NCBI RefSeq assembly: GCF_000321225.1
Contig: NW_004451877.1
Location: forward strand, 1-64,000
Length of the DNA: 64,000 bases
Source: Odobenus rosmarus divergens
Lineage: Eukaryota > Chordata > Mammalia > Carnivora > Odobenidae
Reading direction: 5' to 3'
A model generated the notes under the pieces. The model searched no databases. It was given only the letters and a program-made list of their open reading frames with translations, and had not been told where the DNA came from. Positions 34,990 to 46,839 of this stretch are shown here, one piece after another (position 1 is the first letter of the stretch; each line of letters opens with the position of its first letter). Made by a program: the position numbers and the translations under genes.

Positions 34990-37900
34990 ATGTTCCACAT
35001 ATGAGTGAAACCATATAATTGTCTTTCTCTGCTTGGCTTATTTCACTTAGCATAATCCCCTCCATTCCATCCATGTTGATGCAAAGGGTGGGTATTCATC
35101 CTTTCTGACGGCAGAGTAATATTCCATTGTATATATGAACCACATTTCTATCCATTCGTCTGTTGAAGGGCATCTTTACTCCTTCCACAGTTTGGCTATT
35201 GTGGACATTGCTGCTATGAACATTGGGATGCATGTGCCCCTTCATTTCACTACATCTGTATCTTTGGGGTAAATACCCAGTAGTGCAATTGCTTGGTCAT
35301 AGGGTAGCTCTATTTTTAACTTCTTGATGCACCTCCACATTGTTTCCATAGTGGCTGTACCAACTTGCATTCCCACCAACAGTGTAAGAGGGTTCCCCTT
35401 TCTCCACATCCTCTCCAACATTTGTTGTTTCCTGCCATGTGATTTTTGCCATTCTAACTGGTATAAGGTGGTATCTCAATGTAGTTTTGATTTGAATTTC
35501 CCTGATGGCTAATGATGTTGAACATTTTTTCATGTGTCTGTTAGCCATTTGTATGTCTTCTTTGGAGAAGTGCCTGTTCACATCTTCTGCCCATTTATTG
35601 ACTGGATGATTTGATTTTTGGGTGTTGAGTTTGAGAAGTTCTTTATAGACCTTGGATACCAGCCCTTTGTCTGTAGTGTCATTTGCAAAAATCTCCTCTT
35701 TGTTTTGTTGACTGTTTCCATTGCTGTGCTGAAGCTTTTTATCCTGATGAAGTCCCAAAATTTCATTTTTGCTTTTGTTTCCTTTGCCTTTGGAGACATG
35801 TCATGAAAGGAATTGCTGTGGCGAATGTCAAAGAGGTTACTGCCTATGTTCTCCTCTAGGATTTTGATGGATTCCTATCTCACATTGAGGTCTTTCATCC
35901 ATCTAGAGTTTATCTTTGTGCATGGTGTAAGAGAATGGTCGAGTTTCATTCTTCTGTATATAGCTGTCTAATTTTCCCAACATCATTTATTGAAGAGACT
36001 GTCTTTTTGCCATTGGATAATTTTTTCTGACTTATCAAAGATTAGTTGACCATAGAGTGGAGGGTCCATTTCTGCGCTCTCTATTCTGTTCCACTGATCT
36101 ATGTGTCTGTTTTTCTGCCAATACCATGCTGTCTTGGTGATCACTGCTTTGTAATATAGCTTGACATCAGGCAACGTGATGCCCCCAGCTTTGGTTTCCT
36201 TTTTCAACATTCCCCTGGTGATTCAGGGTCTTTTCTGGTTCCATACAAATTTTAGGATTGTTTGTTCCAGCCCTTTGAAAAATGCCATTGGTATTTCGAT
36301 CGGGATGGCTTTGAAAGTATCGATTGCTCTGGGCAGCATAGACATTTTAACAAAGTTCATTCTTCCAATCCATGAACATAGAATGTTTTTCCATCTTTTT
36401 GGGTCTTCTTCAATTTTTTTCATAAGTGTTCTGTAGTTTCTAGAGTACAGATCTTTACCTCTTTGGTTAGGTTTATTCCTACGTATCTTATGGTTTTTGG
36501 TGCTATTGTAAATGGAATCATTTCTCTAATTTCTCTTTCTACAGTTACATTGTTAGTGTATAGGAAAGCAAGTGATTTTTGTGCATTGATATTGTGTCCT
36601 GCCACATTACTGAATTGCTGTATGAGTTCTCATAATTTGGGGGTGGAGTCTTTTGGGTTTTGCACATAACATATCATATCATCTGTGAAGAGAGAGAGTT
36701 TGACTTCTTTGCCAATTTGAATAGGTTTTATTTCTTTTTGTTGTCCGATTGTTGTTGCTAGGACTTCTAGTACTATGTTGAACAATAGTGACAAGAGTGG
36801 GCATCCTTGTTGTGTTCCTGATCTTAAGGGAAAGGCTCTCAGCTTTTCCCTATCGAGAATGATATTCACTGTGGGCTTTTCATAGATGGTTTTTATGAAA
36901 TTGAAGAATGTTCCCTCTATCCCTACACTCTGAAGAGTTCTAATCAGGAAAGGATGCTGTATTTTGGCAAAAGCTTTTTCTGCATTAATTGAGCAGATCA
37001 TATGGTTCTTGTCTCTTCTTTTATTAATGTGTTCTATCACATTGATTTGCAAGTGTTGAACCACTCTTGAATCCCAGGAATAAATCCCACCTGGTCGTGG
37101 GATCCTTTCAGTATACTGTTGGATCCTATTGTCTAGGATCTTTTTGAGAATTTTGTCATCTATATTCATCAGGGACATTGGTCTGTAATTCTCCTTTTTG
37201 ATGGGGTCTTTGCCTGGTTTTGGGATCAAGGTAATGCTGGCCTCATAGAACAAGTTTGGAAGTTTTCCTTCTATTTCTATTTTTTGAAACAGCTTCAGGA
37301 GAATAGGTATTATTTCCTCTTTAAATATTTGGTAGCATTCCCCTGGGAATCCATCTGGCCCTGGACTCTTGTTTTTTTGGGAGGTTTTTGATCACTGCTT
37401 CAATTTTGTTACTGGTCATCCTTTTATTCAGATTGTCCATTTCTTCCTGTTTCAGTCTTGGCAGTTTATAGGTTTCCAGGAAGGCATCCATTTCTTCCAG
37501 GTTGCTTAATTTATTGGCATATAGTTGCTGATAATAATTTCTAATAATTATTTCTATTTCCTTGGTGTTAGTTGTGATTTCTCCCCTTTCATTCATGATT
37601 TTATTAATTTGGGTCCTTTCTCTTTTCTTTTGGATAAGTCTGGCCAGAGGTTTATTGATCTTATTAATTCTTTCAAAGAACCACCTTCTAGTTTCATTGA
37701 TCTGCTCTACTGTTTTTCTGGTTTCTATTTCATTGATCTCTGCTCTAATCTTTATTATTTCTCTACTCCTACTTGCTTTAGGTTTTATTTGTTTTTCTTT
37801 CTCCTGTTCCTTGAGGTGTAATGATAACTTGTGCATTTGGGATTTTTCTACTTTTTCAGTGAGGCTTGGATGGCTAAGTATTTCCCACTTAGAACCCACT

Positions 37901-38768
37901 TCGCAGTATCCCATAGGTTTTGGACTGATGTGTTTCCATTCTCATTGGTTTCCATTAATTCTTTAAGTTCTTAATTTCTTGGTTGACCCAAACATTCTTT
38001 AGCAGGATGGTCATTAGCTTCTGAGTGTTTGAATTCCTCCCAAATTTTTTCTTGTGATTGAGTTCCAGTTTCAAAGCATTGTGGTTTGAAAATATGCAGG
38101 GAATAATCTCAGTCTTTTTGTATCAGTTGAGACCTGATTTGTGACCCAGTATGTGGTCTATTCTGGAGAAAGTTCCGTGTGCATTCAAGAAGAATGAGTA
38201 TTCTGTTTTTAGGGTGAAATGTTCTGTATATATCTATGAGGTCCATCTGGTCCAGTGTGTCCTTCAAAGCTCTTGTTTCTTTGTTGATCTTCTGCTTAGA
38301 TGATCTGTCTATTGCTGTGAGTGGAATGTTGAAGTCTCTTACTATTAATGTATTATTAATAATATGATTCTTTATTTTGGTTAACAGTTCGCTTATGTCA
38401 TTGGCTGCTCCCATGTTGGGGGCATAGATATTTATAATTGTTAGATCTTCTTGTTGGATGGACCCTTTAAGAATGATATAGTGTCCCTCTGTATCTCTTA
38501 CTACAGTCTTTAGCTTAAAATCTAATTTGTCTGATATGAGAATTGTTACCCCAGCTTTCTTTTCAGGTCCTTTGGCATAATAAGTGGTCCTCCATCCCCT
38601 CACTTTCAATCTGAAGGTATCTTTAGGTTCAAAATTAGTCCCTTGTCCACAGTATATGGATGGGTCTTGTCTTTTTATCCAATCTGCAATCCTGTGCTGT
38701 TTCATGGGAGCATTTAGGCTGTTCACGTTGAGAGTGATTATTGAAAGATATGATTTTAGTGCCATCAT
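34990..38768 (-). pseudogene. L1 ORF2 remnant (endonuclease/RT), minus strand
   Basis: The start is placed at 38768, or one codon later, because the canonical M-A-L-K-S-Y-L-S-I-I-T-L-N-V-N terminus follows. The endonuclease is open for 219 codons (38109-38768) and then shifts frame just after the F-H-P-K-N motif. The GDFN box reads R-D-F-N. The linker is open at 37321-37914. The RT is open at 36630-37253 and keeps the I-P-K-P-G-K-D entry and an F-T-D-D active-site box, with two aspartates. C-terminal pieces lie at 35983-36423 and 35297-35758. The frameshifts make it non-coding for a full protein. Confidence 0.9.
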
Positions 38769-38829
38769 GTTGCCTGTGAAGTCCTTGTTTCTATAGATTG
38801 TCTCTGTAAATTTCCTGTGTATATTACTT

Positions 38830-39708
38830 TTGGGGTCTTTCTTCTTTTATAGAACACCCTTAATATTTCTTGCAGGGGCAGCTTGGTGGTCACCTATTCT
38901 TTCAGTTTCTGCTGGTCTAGGAAGCTCCTTGTCTCTCCATCCCTTCTGAATGACAGCCTTGATGAATAAAGTATCCTCAGTTGCATGTTCTTCTCATTTA
39001 GTACCCTGAATATGTCTTGTCAGCCCTTTCTGGCTTGCTAGGTCTCTGTGGACAGGTCTGACGTTATTCTGATGTTCCTCACTCTGTATGTAATAAATCT
39101 CTTCCCCTTAGCTGCTTTCAGGATTGTTTCCTTGGATCTAAGATTTGCAAGTTGTACTATTATATGTCGGGGCATTGATCTGTTCACATTGATCTTGGGA
39201 GGGATCCTCTCTGCCTCTAGGACACGAATGTTTGTTTCATTCCCAAGATTAGGAAAGTTCTCAGGTATGATTTGCTCAAATATATCTTCTAGACCTCTCT
39301 CTCCACCCGCTCAGGGATCCCAATAATTCTGACATTGGAACATTTCATGGCATCATTAATGTCTCTCAGTCTCATCTCTTGGGCTTTAAGCTGTTTTTTC
39401 CAAGCTTCCTTGGTTTCCTTCTTTTCTATCATCTTATCTTCTAGCTCACTAATTCATTCTTCTGTCTCATTTACGCTGGCAGTCAGAATATCCAGTTTCG
39501 ACTGCATTTCATTCATAGCATTTTTAAGTTCAGCCTGATTAGATCTTATTTCTGCCCTTAGAGATTATATATTGTTGCTAATATTTTTCTCAAGCCTAGA
39601 TATCAACTTCGTAATAGTTACTCTGAAGTCTATCTCTGACATCTTGCTTATATCCATATCCATTAGGTCTGTGGCAGAGGCATTGTCTCTGGTTCTTTTC
39701 TTTGTCAG
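38830..39708 (-). pseudogene. L1 ORF1 remnant, minus strand
   Basis: The N-terminus reads K-K-R-T-R-D-N-A-S-A-T-D-L-M-D, the carnivore ORF1 start without its methionine, then the S-E-I-D-F-R-V-T coiled-coil entry (near 39620-39710). Stops interrupt the coiled coil. The I-R-I-T-S-D-L-S-T-E-T and R-I-L-Y-S-S-R-L-S-F motifs of the RNA-binding and C-terminal domains are readable near 39040-39070 and 38965-38985. Not functional. Confidence 0.82.
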
Positions 39709-40413
39709 GGGTGGGGGGAGTGGGCTCAGTGAAAACCCGTTTTTTGAGCTTTTGTTCTCTGACAGCTTTACTTGGCAGCTCTCTGCATTTCCTCCAAGAG
39801 TCAGAGCAGAAGTGACTGCACCCAAACCTCTGTCCCAGAATAGAGAAATTTCAGTCTGTTCTTCACTGAGCTTTCCAGGACACACAGTCTCCATTTCTGT
39901 CTGTGCTGCTAAAAACCACAGTGTCCCCGCTGGTGCACCCCACAGCAACCCTCTCAGAGGTCGATCCCAGGGCCACGCATGTCTCTGCCCTTTGTGCTTC
40001 TAAAACCACAAGTTGCCCCCGGTTCATGTGCATGCACTAGCAGCTCTTGGAACCTGTCTGGGGGCTGGACTAAAGTCCTTTCCCTGCTGCTACTGGTCTG
40101 CGAGTCTGTGCCCGGTCCCCAGCATGGGATGCTTTTGCACTCTGGTGTTATATCATCTTCCTGGTGCCAGCTTATGGTGGGTCCCTTCCCCTTCTGTTTA
40201 TCTTCCAATATCTGCCCGCAGAATCATGGCTCCACCCTTCATACCTCCAGACCCCCGGAGATCTTCTGCTTATAGAGATCCACATATATATTCTTATATC
40301 TCAGGCTATTTTATGGGTGTTCAGAATGGTTAGGTAGATACCCAGCTAAATTCAGGGGACGAGTTGAAATAGGGTCCCCTACTCCTCTGCCATCTTCCCT
40401 CTTCCCCTGCTGC
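39709..40413 (-). promoter_or_regulatory. L1 5' UTR, minus strand
   Basis: GC-richer leader upstream of ORF1, ending at the L1 start. Overlapping plus-strand frames (39979-40275, 40013-40333) and a minus frame (39954-40208) lie wholly in it and are not genes. Regulatory role inferred from position in L1. Confidence 0.7.
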
Positions 40414-40466
40414 TGTTATTATTACTGTTATTGTTATCATTAACATCATTATCATCATCATTATCT
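40414..40466. repeat. Trinucleotide (TTA/TCA)n repeat
   Basis: TTATTATTACTG then TCATTATCATCATCATTATC. It is the right-hand continuation of the MIR tail after the L1 insertion. Confidence 0.88.
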
Positions 40467-41080
40467 GATTCCAAAGAATTTGCTGTTTTCTACAGCTCAT
40501 TACCTCCCCACAGTTGTAACAATTTTTATTCTACAGAACACAAAATGGCCCTCTGGAGAGGAGAAAATAACTATTGTGTAATAGTATATTTAACACCTTG
40601 AATCAATCATTCCACTCTCTCCCCTTTTTGATCTCTCCCTCATTGTTTCTTCTTTTCCCTCTGCCTTCACAACTTACAGGTCTCTTTAGGATTCAGTATG
40701 GGCATCATTGAAGATTGTTGTCAAGAATAGAGATACACAAGAATCTGTAATTGAGAAAAAAAACACAGATATCAGGGATATAGGCAAGGTATCTTCACAT
40801 TATTACTAAGTGAATATTTGTTTCAAAGAACAATTCACTTGCCAATGAAGCATTTTAGCAACAAAATGAGCCTCAGTAAACAGTGGCATCAGTTATATCT
40901 TTTATTTATTTATTTTTAGTTTAGATGAGTTATTTTAAGATTTAAGTGTATTAGAAAAGTCTTTAGGCCAAAAATATTATTCTGGGTTCACAAAACTCAC
41001 CTTGATTTTAATCACATCTACTAAGGTCCCACACTTCTTATCTTCCCTAGTCAGGAGGGCAAATACAGTATACAGGTTAT
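40467..41080. other. Unique sequence, nothing recognised
   Basis: No supported feature. Confidence 0.5.
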
Positions 41081-41320
41081 GAATATGGATTATTGAGTTA
41101 GAGAAGGCCTGGCACTGTCACTTATTAGCACTGTGTCTCTGGGAAAATTATTTCTATTCTCTGAGACTTAACTTCCACAGTGGTAAAACAAAGATAATAA
41201 GAATTATAACCATAGAGGGAGTTGTGAAGAATAGATAAAATATTCTAAATAAAGTAACCAGCCTCGTGTCCAGCATCAAGTCTTAAAAAATATTTGCTAA
41301 TGTAGTAACAATTATTCTAC
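41081..41320 (+). mobile_element. MIR SINE
   Basis: MIR order is visible: CACTTATTAGCACTGTGTC, CTCTGAGACTTAACTTCC, GTAAAACAAAGATAATAAG and GTTGTGAAGAATAGATAAAA. Confidence 0.78.
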
Positions 41321-41575
41321 TACCCTATGTCCTACTGTTCCTAGTAAGCCTTTAAAGCCTCCTTATAGTATCTGGGCACAAGATGTGACACTTCACAACA
41401 CTGCACATATTATTTATTAAGTATCCAAGAGATTGAATTGGGTTTTCTTGGATGCCAGGAGAGCTCAACTTGGTAAGGTCCATGATATTCAGTATTGAAA
41501 TAGAAACCCAAAGTACTTCTTTAACAATAAATGTTCCTAAAAAATTAAAAAAAAATAAATGTTCCATCACATATA

Positions 41576-41917
41576 CAGTTGACCAGTGAGCAACAAGGGT
41601 TTGAAAGGTACAAGTCCACTTATATGCAGATTTTTTTTACAGTATAGTATTGTAAATGTATTTTCTCTTCTTTATGATTTTCTTAACAACATTTTCTTTT
41701 CTCTAGCTTATTTTATTATGAAAACACAGTATATTATATATAACATACAAAATATATGTTAATCAATGACTGTTTATGTTATCAGTAAAACTTCCAGTCA
41801 TCAGTAGGCTATTAGTAGTTAGGTTTCTGGGTAGTCAAGAGTTAGACATAGGTTTTTGATTGCATGAGGTGGGGAGGGGTCAGTGTCTTAACTCCTGCAT
41901 TGTTCAAGGGACAACTG
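41576..41917 (+). mobile_element. Tigger2-like TcMar DNA element
   Basis: Flanked by TA dinucleotides (41574-41575 and 41918-41919), the target of Tc1/mariner elements. The ends are inverted: CAGTTGACCAGTGAGCAACA against the minus-strand CAGTTGTCCCTTGAACAATG. Internal phrases GGGTTTGAAAGG, GTCCACTTATATGCAGATT and GTAGGCTATTAGTAG fit a short internally deleted Tigger2-type copy. No transposase is encoded. Confidence 0.88.
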
Positions 41918-41919
41918 TA

Positions 41920-42613
41920 TAGGAACATAAGATTACAGCATACTTCTTAAGATTTAATAAAAAGATTTTAATACACTTTAAATTATTATATTACTTGATA
42001 TTCTTTCCATTGGGAAATGAAAGCCAAAAATGATACATGTATTCACCCACCCACATATTTCATTCTCATTAATTAGAGAATGCTGTATTCCAAGCATGAA
42101 TCTTTCTGGAATGAGACATTTTGGAAGCTGTGACCTTTCCTTCTGTTATTGGAAGAAAAATCCATGTATTTTCTACCTTAATGCATGCACACTGGGGAGA
42201 AATCAGCCACTTGGACATTCCAGTGTAATTATTTCATCATAAGAAGTAAAAACTAAATGTAGGGTCTTCCTAGTTTAAATAATTAAAACTAAAAAAATCC
42301 ACTATTGAAAAACCCCAGTGAGCCAAATTCATACATAATTACTGCAAATGTAATGTTTCTGCTCCTTTAGGAGTTTTATTAAAAACAAATTCCCAAGTTA
42401 TAACCATTAATGCAAGACATCTTCTCTTGGAGCCCCTCAGCACAGAAAGAGTCTCTGAACTCTGTGTTCTACTTTCTGTATTCTTTGGTGAAGACTAAAG
42501 GAAAACCTATCTGGGGCAAGAAAGAAAATCATAGGCAAAAACTTGAAAAAAGCATTCCAATGAATTTGGAAACTTAAATGGATCTTTACCTAGTAAAAAT
42601 ATATAACCTGTTT
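41920..42613. other. Unique sequence, nothing recognised
   Basis: No supported feature. Confidence 0.5.
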
Positions 42614-42628
42614 AAAATATAACTTACT

Positions 42629-42847
42629 GGGTGCCTGGGTGGCTCAGATGGTTAAGTGTCTGCCTTTGGCTCAGGTCATGATCCCAGGGTCCTGGGATTG
42701 AGTCCTGCATCGGGCTCCCTGCTCCTTGGGAGCCTGCTTCTCCCTCTGCTTCTCTCTCTCTCTCCCCCTCTGTCTCTCATGAATAAATAAATAAAATCTT
42801 AAAAAAAAAAAAGAATGGATGCTGGCAAAACTTTAAAAAAATAAAAT
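42629..42847 (+). mobile_element. CAN-SINE with an extra segment in its tail, plus strand
   Basis: Head GGTGCCTGGGTGGCTCAG, central CATGATCCCAGGGTCCTGGG, a (CT)n run and an ATGAATAAATAAATAAA tail. A perfect 15-bp TSD AAAATATAACTTACT lies at 42614-42628 and 42848-42862. Between two A-rich runs (42801-42812 and from 42835) the tail holds a 22-base non-SINE segment at 42813-42834, which is inside the TSD and so entered with the element. Confidence 0.96.
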
Positions 42848-42940
42848 AAAATATAACTTACTAAACTGACTCAGATAGAAATAAAATACTTGAATGTACC
42901 TATAAGTGCTAAAAACAAATTGAATCAGTATTTTTAAATG

Positions 42941-42964
42941 CACACACACACACACACACCACAC
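42941..42964. repeat. (CA)n microsatellite
   Basis: About 11 CA units with a break near the right end. Confidence 0.93.
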
Positions 42965-45666
42965 CAGGTTTAGAATGTTGTATAAGCTTTTTTCTAGGAA
43001 CACTCAAGGAACAGATAGTCTCCAGTTTATACAAAATACTTCAGAGAATTAAGTTTGTTTAATCTCAGTGGTGTGTACATGAGTGTTTGGTAAATTATTC
43101 TCTTGTTTTTCTGCACGTTTGAAATATTTCCTTATTTAAAGTTAAGAAAAAGGGGAAAAAAGTATAAAGAAAGAAATACTAAGGAAATTCTCAGGGAAGA
43201 AATTAGTTATGCAAAGCCAGAGGAAGAAGCAAGGAAGAAAGTGGGAAAGGGTGAAGAAGACAGAAGAAGTGAGCACAGGTTGAGTTTGGGGTCAGAGAAT
43301 TGGGCTAGAGACTAAGGAGAGATTTTTGGATAACTGGCATGGAGATAAATTGAAAAAAAATATTTAGATGTTTTGCTTTGTGCTGTGTAGCCCAATTGAA
43401 AAAAGAAATCTACATATGCTTAAATGCTCTTTGAGCTAGTTAATTTTCTTTGGATGTGACATCATGTTAAGATTGCCCTAAACACCAGTCCTAAGGAGCC
43501 TAAGATTTGTTTAGGTTACATATGATTTACATTTAGTTTTAAATTCTTCATATTACCACCCAGAGAAAAGCACTATCAGCATAAGTGAGGGAAGATCAAA
43601 TTGAAAGCATGTGAAAATAAAAATTCAGAATATTCAGGTTTGCCTTTTGGCCACAGTCAAAACTGTAGAAGCTTACCTGCTCTTATAAATTCACAAAGAC
43701 AAACTTACAAAAAAAAAAAAGTAAACTACAGTTCCTCCTCAAGATCCAAAGAAACAGGATGAACCAAATTTTTCAAATGTTATGGTTTAGGTTTCCTTTC
43801 TACAAGCTGTTAGAGCTTCCACTGTCCAAATAGCCTCTAAATAAATAAGAGAAGGAAGAATGTACTAAAAGAGAATATTTTTGTTGGATCTCCATAAGGG
43901 TAGGAATTCTGTAACTATTTAGTGTAATAAATCCCTAATGAGTGAATTAAAATCACTGTAGATCAACTTCTCAGCATAGTAACTACTATTTTGGGGTACA
44001 GTAGTCAAAATCATGCCTGAAAGATGATAAGCTGGGTTCATGAGGATACATGATGTTGGTATCACATGAAGCCAGCCTCCAGAAAATATACCCTTAGAAG
44101 CTTGTGTTCTATTTTTGCTAAATAAATTAAGCCATCACCAAAGAGTAGGAGTAAGAGGTGGATCATTCAAGGAAAATAATAACTTCAGAATTTAAAAAAA
44201 GCAAAGGACACTATAACTTAGCAATATCAAAAACCTAAAAAGATTAGTATAACTCTTCTCAAATAGTAAGAAAAAATGACATACTTGCAAAGCATAGCTA
44301 AAATACTGTAACTACAACAAAATGAAATTCTCTGGACAGCTGTTACATAACTTACCCTGACATACCTTGAACTTGTGCAGTGGAAATTGCATAAACAAAA
44401 AAGGCTACATGCGCATCAGCTATTGTGTTATGGCTTTATTCCACTAATTTATTCTCCCTGGCCCTGACCTGGATTTTAGCAGCCAATAATAGTGCTTAAA
44501 AAAAAAAAACTTACTTTTTAATGTATTTCTCTCTTCTTTCAGTTTTCATTCTGATACTTCAATGGGCAGTTGCATTGGTCATGAACTACTTGCATTTTAT
44601 TATACCTACAATGACTTTTAAAAAGAAAAAAACTGTGGAAAACTCTAATCCCCCATTATAGAAATAACTAAGCTCTCTTATTTGCAAGAGTAAAATGTTT
44701 GGGGAATTTAGGGAAACTATCAAATAAAAAAAATGATAGAAATGGACCCTGGGTATTGAAATTTCAGTTAGTGCTGCCTATTGAAAGGGGCAAAGGAATT
44801 CTGAAAAATCAATATGTAAGGATTTTTCCTCTGTCCTTTGTTGCAATTGTTCAGCATAAATGGTAATTTAAAAACTCCATGACACAGAGATGTGCAGCTG
44901 CAGAAATTACACATTTTTTTCTGCTGTAAATACATATAAGGGAATGTGAATTTCAAACCCACTTTATGGTTCTTTATCCCTGCCACCCACTCCTCATTTC
45001 CTCCAATACTTAAAAAGCAGGAGGAAGGATAATGCCCACCAGAGCTTCTTTCCTACTACAGTACTGTTTCATCATCAAATACAATGACCAGGTGGGTCAT
45101 TTGCTGAGATGTCTGGCCAATTAAAATCCTTGTTAGGAATGAAATCTGCTTGTCCCATTGTAGAAACTTTCAGTGTCAGCAGGGCCAGATTAGGACCTTT
45201 AAAAAAATTATATGTTTTGTAGTTCAAAATACAACTTTATTTTTCAAAATAATACATACATATATTGAATACATACATATATTTAAATCAAAATAACTTC
45301 CTCATATAATTTCTGATTGCAAAATGCTACATAAATTTGTTACAACTATACATTTCTCTTTGTTGCCCCAAAGTGCTTGGTACCATATTCACACACTTAG
45401 CATACCTATTAGTAGGCTATTGAGTAAACCATCATTGCAAGTTTTCCTACTGACTATGTAGTTTTATTTATTTATTTTTGTTTGTTTCATTTCTTCACCC
45501 TGTTTCAACAATGATTCTTTTGGAATTATATTTTAAAGTGTCCCAAAACTCTTGACCAACATGGCTGTTATGTTGAACCCAAAATTGAAAATATGGCAAC
45601 AAAAAGCTCAGAGTAGAAATGCTCATGTATGCTTTTGGATTCTTTCTTAAGAAAGATGCTTCTCAG
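42965..45666. other. Unique sequence, 2.7 kb, no feature recognised
   Basis: A purine-rich stretch at about 43140-43330 gives a Lys/Glu-rich frame (43103-43315) that reflects composition. A-runs occur near 43710 and 44498. No repeat family or gene is supported. Confidence 0.5.
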
Positions 45667-45704
45667 AAAAAATAAAAATAATAAATAAATAAATAAATAA
45701 AATG
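45667..45704. repeat. (AAAT)n simple repeat
   Basis: AAAAATAAAAATAATAAATAAATA and further AAAT units with no recognisable SINE body attached. Confidence 0.88.
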
Positions 45705-45754
45705 CTCCAGAGGAAAGGAGTATCCTGTATTTATTCATCATTCTTTCATTTATT

Positions 45755-45860
45755 TGTTATTTCAACAAATTAAGTGCCTATTATGTGATATGTATTCTGT
45801 TAGGCAATGACAAATAGAGATGAACAAGACAAACTTCTAAAGGAGTTTTCAATCCACTTA
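45755..45860 (+). repeat. Old repeat fragment of the same unnamed family as 10080-11100
   Basis: AAGTGCCTATTATGTGATAT, TCTGTTAGGCAATGACAAAT then AGATGAACAAGAC follow the start of that family. Confidence 0.42.
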
Positions 45861-45867
45861 AATGAAA

Positions 45868-46138
45868 ACAGTGGTTACCTGGGGATGGGGGTTGGTGGGA
45901 TATGATTGATGTAAGGGTAGAATATGATATATAAGGGTAGAAACTTGTAATGAATACTAAATAAGTTATAGAGATCTAACGCATATTGAGTATAGACAGT
46001 AACATTGTACTACGTGTATGTAATCTGATAAATATTGTTACAATATTACAATATATAAATGTACCGATTTAACACACTGTATACTTTAAATTTACACAGT
46101 GTTATATGTCAAACTTATCCAATTAAAAAGGAAAAAAA
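45868..46138 (+). mobile_element. 5'-truncated L1 3' UTR, plus strand
   Basis: CAGTGGTTACCTGGGGATGG opens an old L1 3' UTR, followed by AATAAGTTATAGAGATCTAA, AGTAACATTGTACTACG and a final TATACTTTAAATTTACACAG before the A-rich end GGAAAAAAAATG. TSD not resolved. Confidence 0.75.
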
Positions 46139-46689
46139 ATGATGATCTTGTAGGCACCAGCTCTCATCTAACCACAGGCAAAGAAATTCCATTTGGAAGG
46201 AGGAGATAGCAGAAGGATTTTTATCAATGCCTTATCAAATGTGACTATTGAGCATTCCTACCCAATAAATATAATCACATGGTAAACTCTACATGCCAGG
46301 GGATGCTTTTGACTTCTTTTGAATTTGTTCACAGTATCTAAAAATAGAGCACTTGTGCACAAATTAGGTATGCAGTGTTTATGTGTATAAGTACTAATTG
46401 TCACAAAGCAATTGTCTGTGTTAGTGTATTTGTTCCTTATGTGTACTTGTGAAACATTTGATATCATTTCTTCAAATGGAACCGTTTTCTTTAATTTTTG
46501 TTTGTGATACAATCAGTACAATACTAATTACTATGTAAGGTTAATATGAATACAGTCATCATAAATTTGAATGAATTTCAAATTTAAAGTTCACATTTTT
46601 AGGAACCAAAGATTCAAATAAGCTGTTCTATACTCAGAATTAGTCTTTGAAAAAGAGATGTGAATAGCATGATAAAAAACTGAGATTTT
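46139..46689. other. Unique sequence, nothing recognised
   Basis: No supported feature. Confidence 0.5.
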
Positions 46690-46790
46690 GATTGTGAATT
46701 AGCTAAAAACAGAGAATATGTCTTATTCATCTTCTACTCCCTAGCTTCTTGCATAGAGCCTGGGCCAGTAAGTGCTCAACAAATGTTAGG
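46690..46790 (+). mobile_element. L2 3' end
   Basis: GAATATGTCTTATTCATCTT, TCCCTAGCTTCTTGCATAG and GTAAGTGCTCAACAAATGTT follow the L2 terminus. Confidence 0.72.
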
Positions 46791-46839
46791 AAAAGAAAGA
46801 AAGGGAGATTTCTAAAGATCATCTAACCAGTAGGCAGTC

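Larger units (their letters stand above)
34691..40413 (-). mobile_element. Near full-length L1 LINE, minus strand
   Basis: The element runs from a 3' A-rich tail (plus-strand TTCTTTTTTTATTATG near 34709) through ORF2 and ORF1 to a 5' UTR whose minus-strand start contains GGGAAGATGGCAGAGGAG near 40381-40400. TGTTATTATTA at 34680-34690 and 40414-40424 is the likely TSD, although it lies in a trinucleotide repeat. The 5.7-kb body carries no other insertion. ORF2 is broken, but its pieces are longer than those of the other L1s here, suggesting it is younger than most. Confidence 0.93.

Noticed and set aside
37525..37966. Hydrophobic plus-strand frames that resemble membrane proteins
   Set aside because: They are the antisense of L1 ORF2. 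A/G-rich coding sequence read backwards gives Leu/Ile/Phe/Ser-rich peptides.
39572..40333. Overlapping frames of 98-143 codons on the plus strand and 84-127 codons on the minus strand
   Set aside because: All fall in the 5' UTR and ORF1 start of the L1 at 34691-40413. Only the minus-strand ORF1 N-terminal part is real, as a pseudogene fragment.
40414..40466. Regular short repeats considered as a CRISPR-like array
   Set aside because: Units are three bases with no spacers; it is a trinucleotide microsatellite in a MIR tail in a vertebrate genome.
42629..42700. tRNA-like A and B box sequence
   Set aside because: It belongs to the tRNA-derived head of a SINE. It lacks a full cloverleaf and is not a tRNA gene.
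43103..43315. Lys/Glu-rich 70-codon frame
   Set aside because: It follows a purine-rich low-complexity stretch. No exon boundaries or similarity recognised.
44490..44520. A12 run possibly marking a processed insertion
   Set aside because: Only a 4-base CTTA flank repeats and no retroelement or gene-like body precedes the A-run.
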